Part shown: positions 52,320 to 59,980 of the stretch, in pieces | How positions within the stretch are numbered: the first letter of the stretch is position 1 | Layout: each line of letters starts with the position of its first letter | Assembly: GCF_029193885.1 (NCBI RefSeq) | Contig: NZ_JARFVB010000008.1 | Location: forward strand, 1 to 64,000 | Length of the DNA stretch: 64,000 nt | Reading direction: 5' to 3' | From: Flagellimonas yonaguniensis | GTDB lineage: Bacteria; Bacteroidota; Bacteroidia; Flavobacteriales; Flavobacteriaceae | Program-made: the position numbers and the translations under genes | Notes under the pieces: model-generated | Databases searched by the model: none | The model's input: the letters and a program-made list of their open reading frames with translations, nothing else | What the model was told of the DNA's origin: nothing

Positions 52320-55022
52320 ATGAAACATTTAAAGTATTGGCTGGCTTCCGCATTTTGTATGGTCACCGTTTCAAGCATAATGGCGCAGGACACTTATTGG
52401 AGCAGGGTGGAAAAAAGAGAATCGACTTTGGGTGTTGCCGATGTTTATCAAAAATTCGATACCCCCGACTTTAAGTTGAAATTGGTAAGGGCATCACAAA
52501 CCGTTGCGGCATTGAGCCCCAATAGCGACCCCTACTTTGATTTTACCCCAGGCGATCGTCTCGAAATAAGGGATAAGGACAGCCTGTATCATTTGGGTGA
52601 TATCAACCTACGTATAAAAGATGCCAGCGGGATTTGGAAAGAGTATTCCACGGCCACCAGTAGAGCGAAAGTGGAACCATTGGAGATTGGCGGAAATGTT
52701 TTGGCAGCTGCCGACTTGGCCAATACCCTGGCTGGGGATATACCTGTTTCCGTAAAAAGATTTTACGAACTGGACAACGACCAACTGGTCATGCGTTTTG
52801 AAATTACCAATAAACAAGACAAGCCATTGGAAATAGGAGCATTGGGAGTTCCAATGGTGTTTAATAACATTCTTGAAGGCAAGTCCTTGGTGGAAACCCA
52901 TGCCCAGAATGTCTTTTTTGATCCCTATATCGGCAAAGATGCAGGTTACCTTGAGGTAAAAAGGTTGAGTGGGAGGGGTCCGGCCCTATTGGTGCTGCCC
53001 AAAGATAATATGCCATTTGAGGCGTATAGACCATTATTGGATGACCCTACTCCGAAAAGTATCGTCTTTGAAGGGTTCCATGAGTGGATGGCATACAGTA
53101 AGGCCTATGCCGAAAAAGAATGGAAAGGAGTAGAACAATGGAACGAACCAACTTCGCTTGTTCTTCAACCAAATGAAACCAAAAACTTTGCCTTGAAATT
53201 TGTGCTTACCGAAGGAATCAAGAATATACAGGAGACACTTGTCAAGGAAGAACATCCCGTTGCGGTCGGCGTTCCAGGTTATGTCCTGCCACAAGATGTT
53301 GAAGGTCAATTGTTCATCGATTACAACCAAGGAGTTGCTTCCATAACGGTTGAACCCATCGGAGCATTGGAAATCAAGGAAAAAGGCACTACTCCCTTAG
53401 GAAAGAAAAAATACAATGTCCATGGAAAAAAATGGGGCAGGGCCAGACTTACCATTACCTATACTGATGATACAGAACAGACCATCAACTATAAAATCAT
53501 TAAACCAGAGACCGAGGTTATTGAGGATTTTGGACATTTTCTGACTACGGAACAATGGTTCGATGACGCCAATGACCCATTCGGACGAAATCCATCAGCG
53601 ATAAGCTATGATTATGAGAAAAAGGAAAAGGTGGTTCAAGATGGTAGGGTGTGGATCAGTGGATTGAGCGATGAAGGTGGAGCAGGTAGTTGGCTGGCAG
53701 CCGTTATGAAGCAATTGGTTCAACCCGACAAGGAAGAAATCCAGAAGTTGCAAGGTTTTGTGGATGAAACACTGTGGGGGGGAATCCAATATAATGAAGG
53801 TCCTAATAAGTATGGGGTCAAAAAGAGTTTGTTTTATTACGAACCCGACTCTTTGCCCAAAGGCACATACAGTGATAAAATCAATTACGATACTTGGGCG
53901 GCATGGGACCATAAGCATGCGAACGACCCTGGAAGGTCCTATAACTATCCCCATGTGGCGGCGGCATATTGGGTCATGTACCGTTTGTCCCGTTACTACA
54001 AAGGTTTGGTGGATAACAGGTCTTGGGATTGGTATTTGCAAAATGCCTATCATACAAGTGTAGCCATGGTGGAGCAAGCACCGTATTATGCCCAGTTCGG
54101 ACAAATGGAGGGCTCCGTGTTCCTATTTATTTTAGAAGACCTGAAACATGAAGGATTAACGGAAATGGCCTCGGATTTGGAAGAACGAATGAAAAAGCGT
54201 GCCGATCATTGGCGGGCATTGGATTATCCGTTTGGCAGTGAAATGCCATGGGATTCCACTGGACAAGAAGAAGTGTATATGTGGTCCAGTTATTTTGGGT
54301 ATGATAGAAAAGCCTATGTGACACTTAGTGCCATTTTGGCCTACATGCCCACAATGCCTCATTGGGGCTACAATGGCAATGCCAGAAGATATTGGGACTT
54401 TTTGTACGGTGGAAAGGCTGGGGAAACTTCACGTGTGGAACGACAAATCCATCATTATGGTTCCTCATTGAACGCCATTCCCGTTTTGAGCCATTTTCGA
54501 AAAAAACCGGAAGATCTGTATCTGTTGAAAGTAGGTTACGGAGGTTTGTTGGGAGGGATTTCGAATATTACCCAAGACGGATTCGGGCCGGCCGCATTCC
54601 ATTCGTATCCCTCGACTTTAAAAATCGACGGTATTTCCGGTGACTATGGGTCTGGGTTTTATGGATATGCCGTAAACACATCATCCTACCTTACCAAAGA
54701 TGAGGATATGGGATGGTTGGCCTTTGGGGGAAATCTATCCCAAAAAGGAGCTATTGTGGAATTGGAACTAACCACGGCCTCAAGGTCCAGAGTATTCATA
54801 GCTCCCAAGAAGCTTTGGCTTACCTTGGATGCAGGTTCGTTTAAAAAAGTGGGCTATAACAACGAAACTGGGGAAGTAACCCTGACCTTGGATGGCAAAA
54901 ACGCACATACTCCTTATGCCTATTTGCGTGTGGAGGGCATGGATATTGAGCTGCCGTATAAAAAGCTCAGAGGAGCGTATCAAATTGAATTGGGGAAGAA
55001 AGAAACAGAAGTTAAACTATAA
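52320..55022 (+). CDS. Putative glycosidase, DUF5695-like, exported
   Basis: A 900-residue exported protein (signal peptide to IMAQ). The N-terminal part (about 25-280) is beta-sandwich (VSVKRFYELDNDQLVMRFEITNKQ, LPKDNMPFEAY), the middle (about 430-760) is helical and rich in Trp/Tyr/His as in alpha/alpha-barrel sugar enzymes (GGWGGIQYN-like DETLWGGIQYNEG, WDHKHANDPGRSYNYPHVAAAYWVMYRLSRYY, GQMEGSVFLFILEDL, TGQEEVYMWSSYFGYD), and the end is beta again. I recognise it as DUF5695-type with moderate certainty. Candidate acids are E in TGQEEVYMW and GQMEGS. No activity is known to me. Its place between peptidases and arabinosidases suggests it attacks a sugar or peptide-sugar link of the same substrate. 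Confidence 0.6.
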   Translation: MKHLKYWLASAFCMVTVSSIMAQDTYWSRVEKRESTLGVADVYQKFDTPDFKLKLVRASQTVAALSPNSDPYFDFTPGDRLEIRDKDSLYHLGDINLRIKDASGIWKEYSTATSRAKVEPLEIGGNVLAAADLANTLAGDIPVSVKRFYELDNDQLVMRFEITNKQDKPLEIGALGVPMVFNNILEGKSLVETHAQNVFFDPYIGKDAGYLEVKRLSGRGPALLVLPKDNMPFEAYRPLLDDPTPKSIVFEGFHEWMAYSKAYAEKEWKGVEQWNEPTSLVLQPNETKNFALKFVLTEGIKNIQETLVKEEHPVAVGVPGYVLPQDVEGQLFIDYNQGVASITVEPIGALEIKEKGTTPLGKKKYNVHGKKWGRARLTITYTDDTEQTINYKIIKPETEVIEDFGHFLTTEQWFDDANDPFGRNPSAISYDYEKKEKVVQDGRVWISGLSDEGGAGSWLAAVMKQLVQPDKEEIQKLQGFVDETLWGGIQYNEGPNKYGVKKSLFYYEPDSLPKGTYSDKINYDTWAAWDHKHANDPGRSYNYPHVAAAYWVMYRLSRYYKGLVDNRSWDWYLQNAYHTSVAMVEQAPYYAQFGQMEGSVFLFILEDLKHEGLTEMASDLEERMKKRADHWRALDYPFGSEMPWDSTGQEEVYMWSSYFGYDRKAYVTLSAILAYMPTMPHWGYNGNARRYWDFLYGGKAGETSRVERQIHHYGSSLNAIPVLSHFRKKPEDLYLLKVGYGGLLGGISNITQDGFGPAAFHSYPSTLKIDGISGDYGSGFYGYAVNTSSYLTKDEDMGWLAFGGNLSQKGAIVELELTTASRSRVFIAPKKLWLTLDAGSFKKVGYNNETGEVTLTLDGKNAHTPYAYLRVEGMDIELPYKKLRGAYQIELGKKETEVKL

Positions 55023-55037
55023 GCCCAAAAGGGTGTT

Positions 55038-57194
55038 TTGTTGCCAAGTGTGAAGAATCGGGTATTGCACATATTGTTTTTTGTTATGGTCTTGGGCTAT
55101 GTCTCTGGCCAAAGAAAGAAAGGCCAATTGCCCGTTGGGAAGGTGGATCCCATTCTGCCCGGTTATTTTGCTGACCCCACAATCAAAAAGTTTGGAGATA
55201 CATACTATATCTACGCTACCACGGACAATGAAATGTTGGCCTCAGGAGTGCCCACAGTATGGTATAGCAAAGATTTTGAGCATTGGTACAACCATACCAT
55301 GGAAGTTCCCTCATTGAAATCCGTCAACCTTAGAAATTTTTGGGCCCCGGACATCATTGAAGGGAGCGATGGCAGATATTACCTGTATTTTGGTAATTGC
55401 CAGACAGGTTGCAATATTTATGGATATGTATCCAGTTCCCCAGTGGGACCATGGGAAAAATTGAACGAAGACGATACTCCAGTAATTGCCCATAATTATC
55501 CCAAAGAAGGGTTTCCATCATTGGATGCACAGTTTTTTACCGATGATGATGATAAAATCTATGCTTATTGGGGCACGTGGGTACATTATAACGGAGGCTA
55601 TGCCGTGGGGGAGTTGGACAGTATGAACATGTCAAAAATCAAAAACCCGAAGAACATACCCTTGGATCAGACCCCTGAACCTTTTGAAGCTGCCTACATG
55701 ATGAAGAAAGGGGACAAATACATTTTGATGTACTCAGGAGGCTCTTGTCATGATGAAACCTACAATGTAAGATATTCATATTCCGATAGCCCCTATGGGC
55801 CGTTTACACCGGGTGCAAACAATCCCATACTCAGTTCCAATGGTATAGGGACGGTACACGGCCCGGGGCACCATTCTGTTCTGGTGGAGGATGGGAGTTA
55901 CTACATTGTTTACCATAAACACGATTATCCAATGACAAGAGGTGGATTGTCCCGCCAAGTAAGTGTTGATGAACTCATTTTTGAAAATGATTCCACCATA
56001 CAAAAAGTGATACCTGGAAGTAAGGGGCCAGAGAAGTCAATAAAATCGAATGTCCCGCCCAATATAGCATTGAATGCCAAGGCGAGGGCCTCCTCATTTT
56101 ATCAATTGGAGTCACTTGAATACGATTATGCCTACCAACCATCATTTGCCACCGATGGTTACAATGCGACCATGTGGAAAGCAGGTGATAATTCTTTCCC
56201 ACAAGACCTGACCATCGATTTGGGAAAGCAGACCCATGTAAAAAGGATAATGACCCAATTTGAGTTTGCCGGATACTATTACCAATACAAATTGGAATAT
56301 TCCTTGGATGGGAAGAATTGGAAGGTTTTTGCGGACCGTTCTAAAAATAGGATTGCAGGGAGTCCAATGATAGATGATGCAAATATACGGGTCCGCTATA
56401 TCAAACTCACGGTTTTGGATGTCGAAAAAACAGGTTTGTTGGCGGCAGTTTGGAACATTAAAGTATTTGAATCCTTATTTGATATTCCTTTGGAAATCAA
56501 TGGTAAGCCATCAATTGAAGGCCCTGGGGCAAAAAGTTCCCGTCAAAAATTAGTGAGTATCGATGCCAAAGATATTCTTATGAAAAGGAGCTTTGACAGT
56601 TTGATCAATAAAGGAACAATTGGCGGAAGTTTTGAGAAAAAAGGTGAAGTGTCCATATATCAAGAAGATGGTGTTACGGCATTTAATTTTAAAAAAGGGG
56701 CGCTGGTTCTCAACGAAACGGTTCCAAAAAGCATGGAATGGAACGGGGCGTTTACGGTGGCCACTTGGGTCAAAAACCCAGAAATATCAAAAGAAAGCGA
56801 GTGTCTATTGTCGTGGTGCGACCGGTTTAAGTTCAATTTGGCAAATTCCTATAATGCATTGCATTATAACAGTGGCAATTATGGGGCCGTTGCGCATTTG
56901 GATGGTCATTTTGACATGAAGTACAATAACCTCCCCCCAGCCAACGAATGGAATTATATCGTGCTCACTTTTGATGGCGTAGTTGAAAAAATGTATGTCA
57001 ATGGGAAACTGGACAATTCCCAGATAATGGTATTGGCCTCGCAAATACAAAATGCCAAATTACGCATTGGGGCTTCGGATGTGGGAGAGCATTATTCGGG
57101 ATATTTGGCATCATTGCAGATGTACGATTACGCTTTGAATGTGGCGGATATCCAAAAATCAATGATGGAAACAAGTCCTGTTCGGGACAATTGA
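55038..57194 (+). CDS. GH43 glycosidase with F5/8 (discoidin) and LamG domains, exported
   Basis: A 718-residue exported enzyme. The start is TTG at 55038 by frame; a GTG at 55050 (VKNRVLHILFF) could also be used, and no ATG precedes the signal peptide ending GQ. The GH43 five-blade propeller (about 35-330) has the catalytic triad-type acids D46 in YFADPT, D163 in SLDAQFF and E217 in EPFEAAYM. Then follow a discoidin-like carbohydrate-binding domain (ALNAKARASSFYQLE, TIDLGKQTHVKRIM, about 345-480) and a LamG domain (SLINKGTIGGSF, NGAFTVATWVKNPEIS). GH43 enzymes mostly cleave alpha-L-arabinose or xylose units. 15 bp after the DUF5695-like gene. Confidence 0.85.
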   Translation: MLPSVKNRVLHILFFVMVLGYVSGQRKKGQLPVGKVDPILPGYFADPTIKKFGDTYYIYATTDNEMLASGVPTVWYSKDFEHWYNHTMEVPSLKSVNLRNFWAPDIIEGSDGRYYLYFGNCQTGCNIYGYVSSSPVGPWEKLNEDDTPVIAHNYPKEGFPSLDAQFFTDDDDKIYAYWGTWVHYNGGYAVGELDSMNMSKIKNPKNIPLDQTPEPFEAAYMMKKGDKYILMYSGGSCHDETYNVRYSYSDSPYGPFTPGANNPILSSNGIGTVHGPGHHSVLVEDGSYYIVYHKHDYPMTRGGLSRQVSVDELIFENDSTIQKVIPGSKGPEKSIKSNVPPNIALNAKARASSFYQLESLEYDYAYQPSFATDGYNATMWKAGDNSFPQDLTIDLGKQTHVKRIMTQFEFAGYYYQYKLEYSLDGKNWKVFADRSKNRIAGSPMIDDANIRVRYIKLTVLDVEKTGLLAAVWNIKVFESLFDIPLEINGKPSIEGPGAKSSRQKLVSIDAKDILMKRSFDSLINKGTIGGSFEKKGEVSIYQEDGVTAFNFKKGALVLNETVPKSMEWNGAFTVATWVKNPEISKESECLLSWCDRFKFNLANSYNALHYNSGNYGAVAHLDGHFDMKYNNLPPANEWNYIVLTFDGVVEKMYVNGKLDNSQIMVLASQIQNAKLRIGASDVGEHYSGYLASLQMYDYALNVADIQKSMMETSPVRDN

Positions 57195-57224
57195 GTCGAT
57201 TGGGAAACTATGATTCTTTAAATA

Positions 57225-57962
57225 TCAGAGTTTAAAACTAAAACCGTCCTCAGCTACTTTTTTCTCATACTTTTCCTTATCAAAGACATAAAGATAAGCT
57301 CCCTTTCTTGATACTGTCATATCCTTTTCGTCCAACTTTACCAGAACATCCAAAGAATTGATTTTATTGATAAAGTTACGTTTGTCCAACTTTTTGTCCA
57401 GTATGGATTCATATAGGTTTTGAAGTTGTCGCATGGTAAACTTTTCGGGAAGAAGCTCAAAGCCAATGGGCATGGTCATGGCACGTCGTTGTAGTCTGGC
57501 AATGGCTTTTCGAATCATTTCCTCATGGTCAAAAATCAAATTTGGGGCTTCGTCCAAGTCAAACCATCGAGCTGAATCAATTTGGATGCCATCAAACTGA
57601 TGTGAATCTACATCAATCAGGGCAAAATACGCCACGGAAATAGTGCGCTGACCAGGATCCCTGTCCACTTTACTGTAGGTATAGACCTGTTCCATATAAA
57701 TATCACTCAATCCCGTCAAAGTGTTCAATACCCGTGTTGCCGCTTGATCTAGATTTTCATTTTTCTTCAAAAAACCACCAATCAAGGACCACTTCCCTTT
57801 TTCGGGCTCAAAATTTCGCTTAATGAGCAAAATTTTCAAATTGGTCTTGTCAAAACCAAAAATAATGCAATCCACTGCCAACAGAACTTGGTCTTCTTTC
57901 TGATAAAAATTGAGTTGTCTGTCAATTTCAGTGGTCAACTCTACATTTTTGGCTTTCTCCAT
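57225..57962 (-). CDS. araR: AraR-type Nudix-related transcriptional regulator
   Basis: A 245-residue regulator of the NrtR/AraR family. The N-terminal Nudix-like domain (about 25-150; VDCIIFGFDKTNLKILLIKR, KWSLIGGFLKKNENLDQAA) has lost the catalytic REUXEE box (here TRVLNTLTGL), so it senses rather than hydrolyses. The C-terminal winged helix (about 160-240) has FTMRQLQNLYESILDKKLDKRNFINKI and LVKLDEKDMTV. The Bacteroides relative AraR controls L-arabinose utilisation and binds arabinose. I start at the ATG of MEKAKNVELT (57962); an extension to 58040 looks non-coding. It is divergent from the GH51 gene and probably represses it. Confidence 0.85.
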   Translation of the reverse strand: MEKAKNVELTTEIDRQLNFYQKEDQVLLAVDCIIFGFDKTNLKILLIKRNFEPEKGKWSLIGGFLKKNENLDQAATRVLNTLTGLSDIYMEQVYTYSKVDRDPGQRTISVAYFALIDVDSHQFDGIQIDSARWFDLDEAPNLIFDHEEMIRKAIARLQRRAMTMPIGFELLPEKFTMRQLQNLYESILDKKLDKRNFINKINSLDVLVKLDEKDMTVSRKGAYLYVFDKEKYEKKVAEDGFSFKL

Positions 57963-58127
57963 AATGGCTAAAATCTTAAAACTATACTTTTTAAACAAGT
58001 ATCTATGGTCAAAAACTTCAAAAAACGAAGCGCAAAGCATCCGAGCGTGAACAAGGTCAAACTTCTATTTTTTTAAATTGAACTTAATATATTGAAAATT
58101 AGTCTATTAATGTTATTTTTTGTTTTT

Positions 58128-58213
58128 AGTGTAAAAATAACACATAAAATTAGTATTTTAATTTGCTTAAAAGGAGAAACTTTTGCTACATTTATAAATG
58201 TAAAAACAACACT
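58128..58213. promoter_or_regulatory. Candidate AraR operators upstream of GH51
   Basis: AGTGTAAAAATAACACA (58128-58144) and AATGTAAAAACAACACT (58197-58213) are imperfect direct repeats (TGTAAAAAYAACAC). Between them TACATTTATAAATGTA (58187-58202) is a perfect 16-bp palindrome overlapping the second copy. They lie between araR and the GH51 gene. The rest of the 356-base gap is AT-rich apart from the hairpin at 58279-58306. Confidence 0.55.
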
Positions 58214-58278
58214 TTAATATTTTGAAACACTATGTTGCTGATAATATTTGAGTTAGTTTAAGTTTAGTAATTTTTAAA

Positions 58279-58306
58279 GACCACGATTTTGGTCGTGGTC
58301 TTTTTT
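58279..58306 (+). terminator. Terminator-like hairpin in the GH51 leader (possible attenuator)
   Basis: GACCACGA (58279-58286) pairs perfectly with TCGTGGTC (58293-58300), loop TTTTGG, followed by six Ts. The GH51 ATG lies only 13 bp after the tract. Nothing upstream on this strand needs terminating, since araR is divergent. It therefore looks like a leader attenuator. Confidence 0.7.
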
Positions 58307-58318
58307 AACCAAATGCAC

Positions 58319-59866
58319 ATGAAAATTTTTAACTATTCAACGGTCGTATTGGTCTTTTTGTGTTCAGTCGCGATTTCTGCGCAAGAACCGGTTCAAGTAA
58401 CTGTAAACGAAGATGCGGAAGCCCCTTTAATCAGTAAACACATTTACGGACATTTTTCCGAACACTTGGGAAGATGTATCTATGGTGGACTCTACGTTGG
58501 AGAGGAAAGTATGGTTCCCAATACGGCCGGGGTAAGAAATGATATTATTGAAGCCCTGAAAGAGCTTAAAATTCCAAATCTAAGATGGCCGGGAGGTTGT
58601 TTTGCCGATACTTACCACTGGAAAGATGGTGTAGGGCCAAAAAGCGAAAGACCGACCATGATAAACCGATGGTGGGGTGGGGTGACCGAAGACAATAGTT
58701 TTGGAACCCATGACTTTCTTAACCTTTGTGAAACCCTGAATGCCGAACCTTATTTGGCAGCGAATGTGGGGAGTAGTACCGTAAAGGAGTTTACTGAATA
58801 TGTGGAGTATGTACTTCATCAAGGAGGAAGTCCCATGGCCGAATGGCGTAAGGAAAACGGTAGGGAGGAACCTTGGACTGTGAAATATTGGGGCGTTGGA
58901 AACGAAATGTGGGGCTGCGGTGGAAATATGACCGCTGAACACTATGCCAATATTTATCGTCAATACGCAACATTTATGACAGATTGGACCAATAGCGATG
59001 GTATTTTCCGAATAGCATCTGGTGCCAATGTGGACGACTACCACTGGACCGAAGTTTTGATGAGGGATATCCCAAAACACCTAATCGAAGGGGTAGCTTT
59101 GCACTCCTATTCGTTTGTGGAATGGAACGAAAAAGGTTCATCCATCGATTATAGCGAGGAAGAGTACTTTTCCACTATGAAAACAGCCTTGAAAATGGAC
59201 ACCTTGGTTACCAAACATTCCGCTATCATGGATAAATACGACCCCGACAATACCATTGCCCTAGTAGTTGATGAATGGGGGGGATGGTACGATGTTATGG
59301 AAGATACCAATCCCGGGTTTCTGTACCAACAGAATACTATGCGGGATGCGATGATTGCCGGCACCAGTTTGAATATATTCAACAATCACGCAAGAAGGGT
59401 AAAGATGGCCAATCTAGCTCAAACCGTAAATGTACTGCAAGCTGTTGTTTTAACGGAAGATGAGAAAATGTTGTTGACACCTACTTATCATGTGATGAAA
59501 ATGTACAATGTGCACCAGGATGCAAAGTTGCTGTCGGTGGAGTTCGAATCGCCATTATATGAATTTGAAGGCGAGGAATTGCCTGCTGTTTCCATATCGG
59601 CATCCAAAACAGAAGCTGGCGAAGTCAATGTTTCATTGGTGAATATCGATGCTCATAAATCGCATACGGTAAAGCTGAACCTTGGTAATATGGATATCAA
59701 GGATTTTTCAGGAACCATTTTGTCCTCCGATGATTTACAGAATCACAACACCTTTGACGAACCCGAAAAAATTACACCAAAAGAGCTAAAGAAGGTAAAG
59801 TTCCGAAAAGGTATACTCGAAGTGGAAGTTCCGCCATTTTCTGTCATGGTACTTACCGGAAAATAA
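58319..59866 (+). CDS. GH51 alpha-L-arabinofuranosidase, exported
   Basis: About 515 residues from MKIFNYSTVVLVFL (58319); the ATG at 58313 is two codons earlier. A signal peptide ends at SAQ. The GH51 barrel has IYGHFSEHLGRCIYGGLYVG, NLRWPGGCFADTYHW, acid/base E196 in GVGNEMWGCGG and nucleophile E319 in VVDEWGGWYDV. The C-terminal beta domain follows (AVVLTEDEKMLLTPTYHVMKMY). It removes alpha-L-arabinofuranose from arabinan, arabinoxylan or arabinogalactan side chains. The gene is divergent from the araR-type regulator and preceded by an attenuator-like hairpin. Confidence 0.94.
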   Translation: MKIFNYSTVVLVFLCSVAISAQEPVQVTVNEDAEAPLISKHIYGHFSEHLGRCIYGGLYVGEESMVPNTAGVRNDIIEALKELKIPNLRWPGGCFADTYHWKDGVGPKSERPTMINRWWGGVTEDNSFGTHDFLNLCETLNAEPYLAANVGSSTVKEFTEYVEYVLHQGGSPMAEWRKENGREEPWTVKYWGVGNEMWGCGGNMTAEHYANIYRQYATFMTDWTNSDGIFRIASGANVDDYHWTEVLMRDIPKHLIEGVALHSYSFVEWNEKGSSIDYSEEEYFSTMKTALKMDTLVTKHSAIMDKYDPDNTIALVVDEWGGWYDVMEDTNPGFLYQQNTMRDAMIAGTSLNIFNNHARRVKMANLAQTVNVLQAVVLTEDEKMLLTPTYHVMKMYNVHQDAKLLSVEFESPLYEFEGEELPAVSISASKTEAGEVNVSLVNIDAHKSHTVKLNLGNMDIKDFSGTILSSDDLQNHNTFDEPEKITPKELKKVKFRKGILEVEVPPFSVMVLTGK

Positions 59867-59980
59867 ATCAAACTAGAAAAAAGTAAATGCCTTATTCTCT
59901 CTTCAATTCTTGTTTTTACCAAGAGGGAAATCTAAAGGATAGGCGAACCACACTATATAAATCCAACTAAACCAAACTAG

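Noticed and set aside
57225..57962. Active Nudix hydrolase
   Set aside because: The catalytic REUXEE box is lost, while a C-terminal winged helix and a divergent arabinosidase gene indicate a regulator.
58232..58261. Leader peptide MLLIIFELV before the GH51 hairpin
   Set aside because: Not listed as a gene: nine codons without regulatory codon bias related to arabinose could easily arise by chance. Mentioned only within the attenuator finding.
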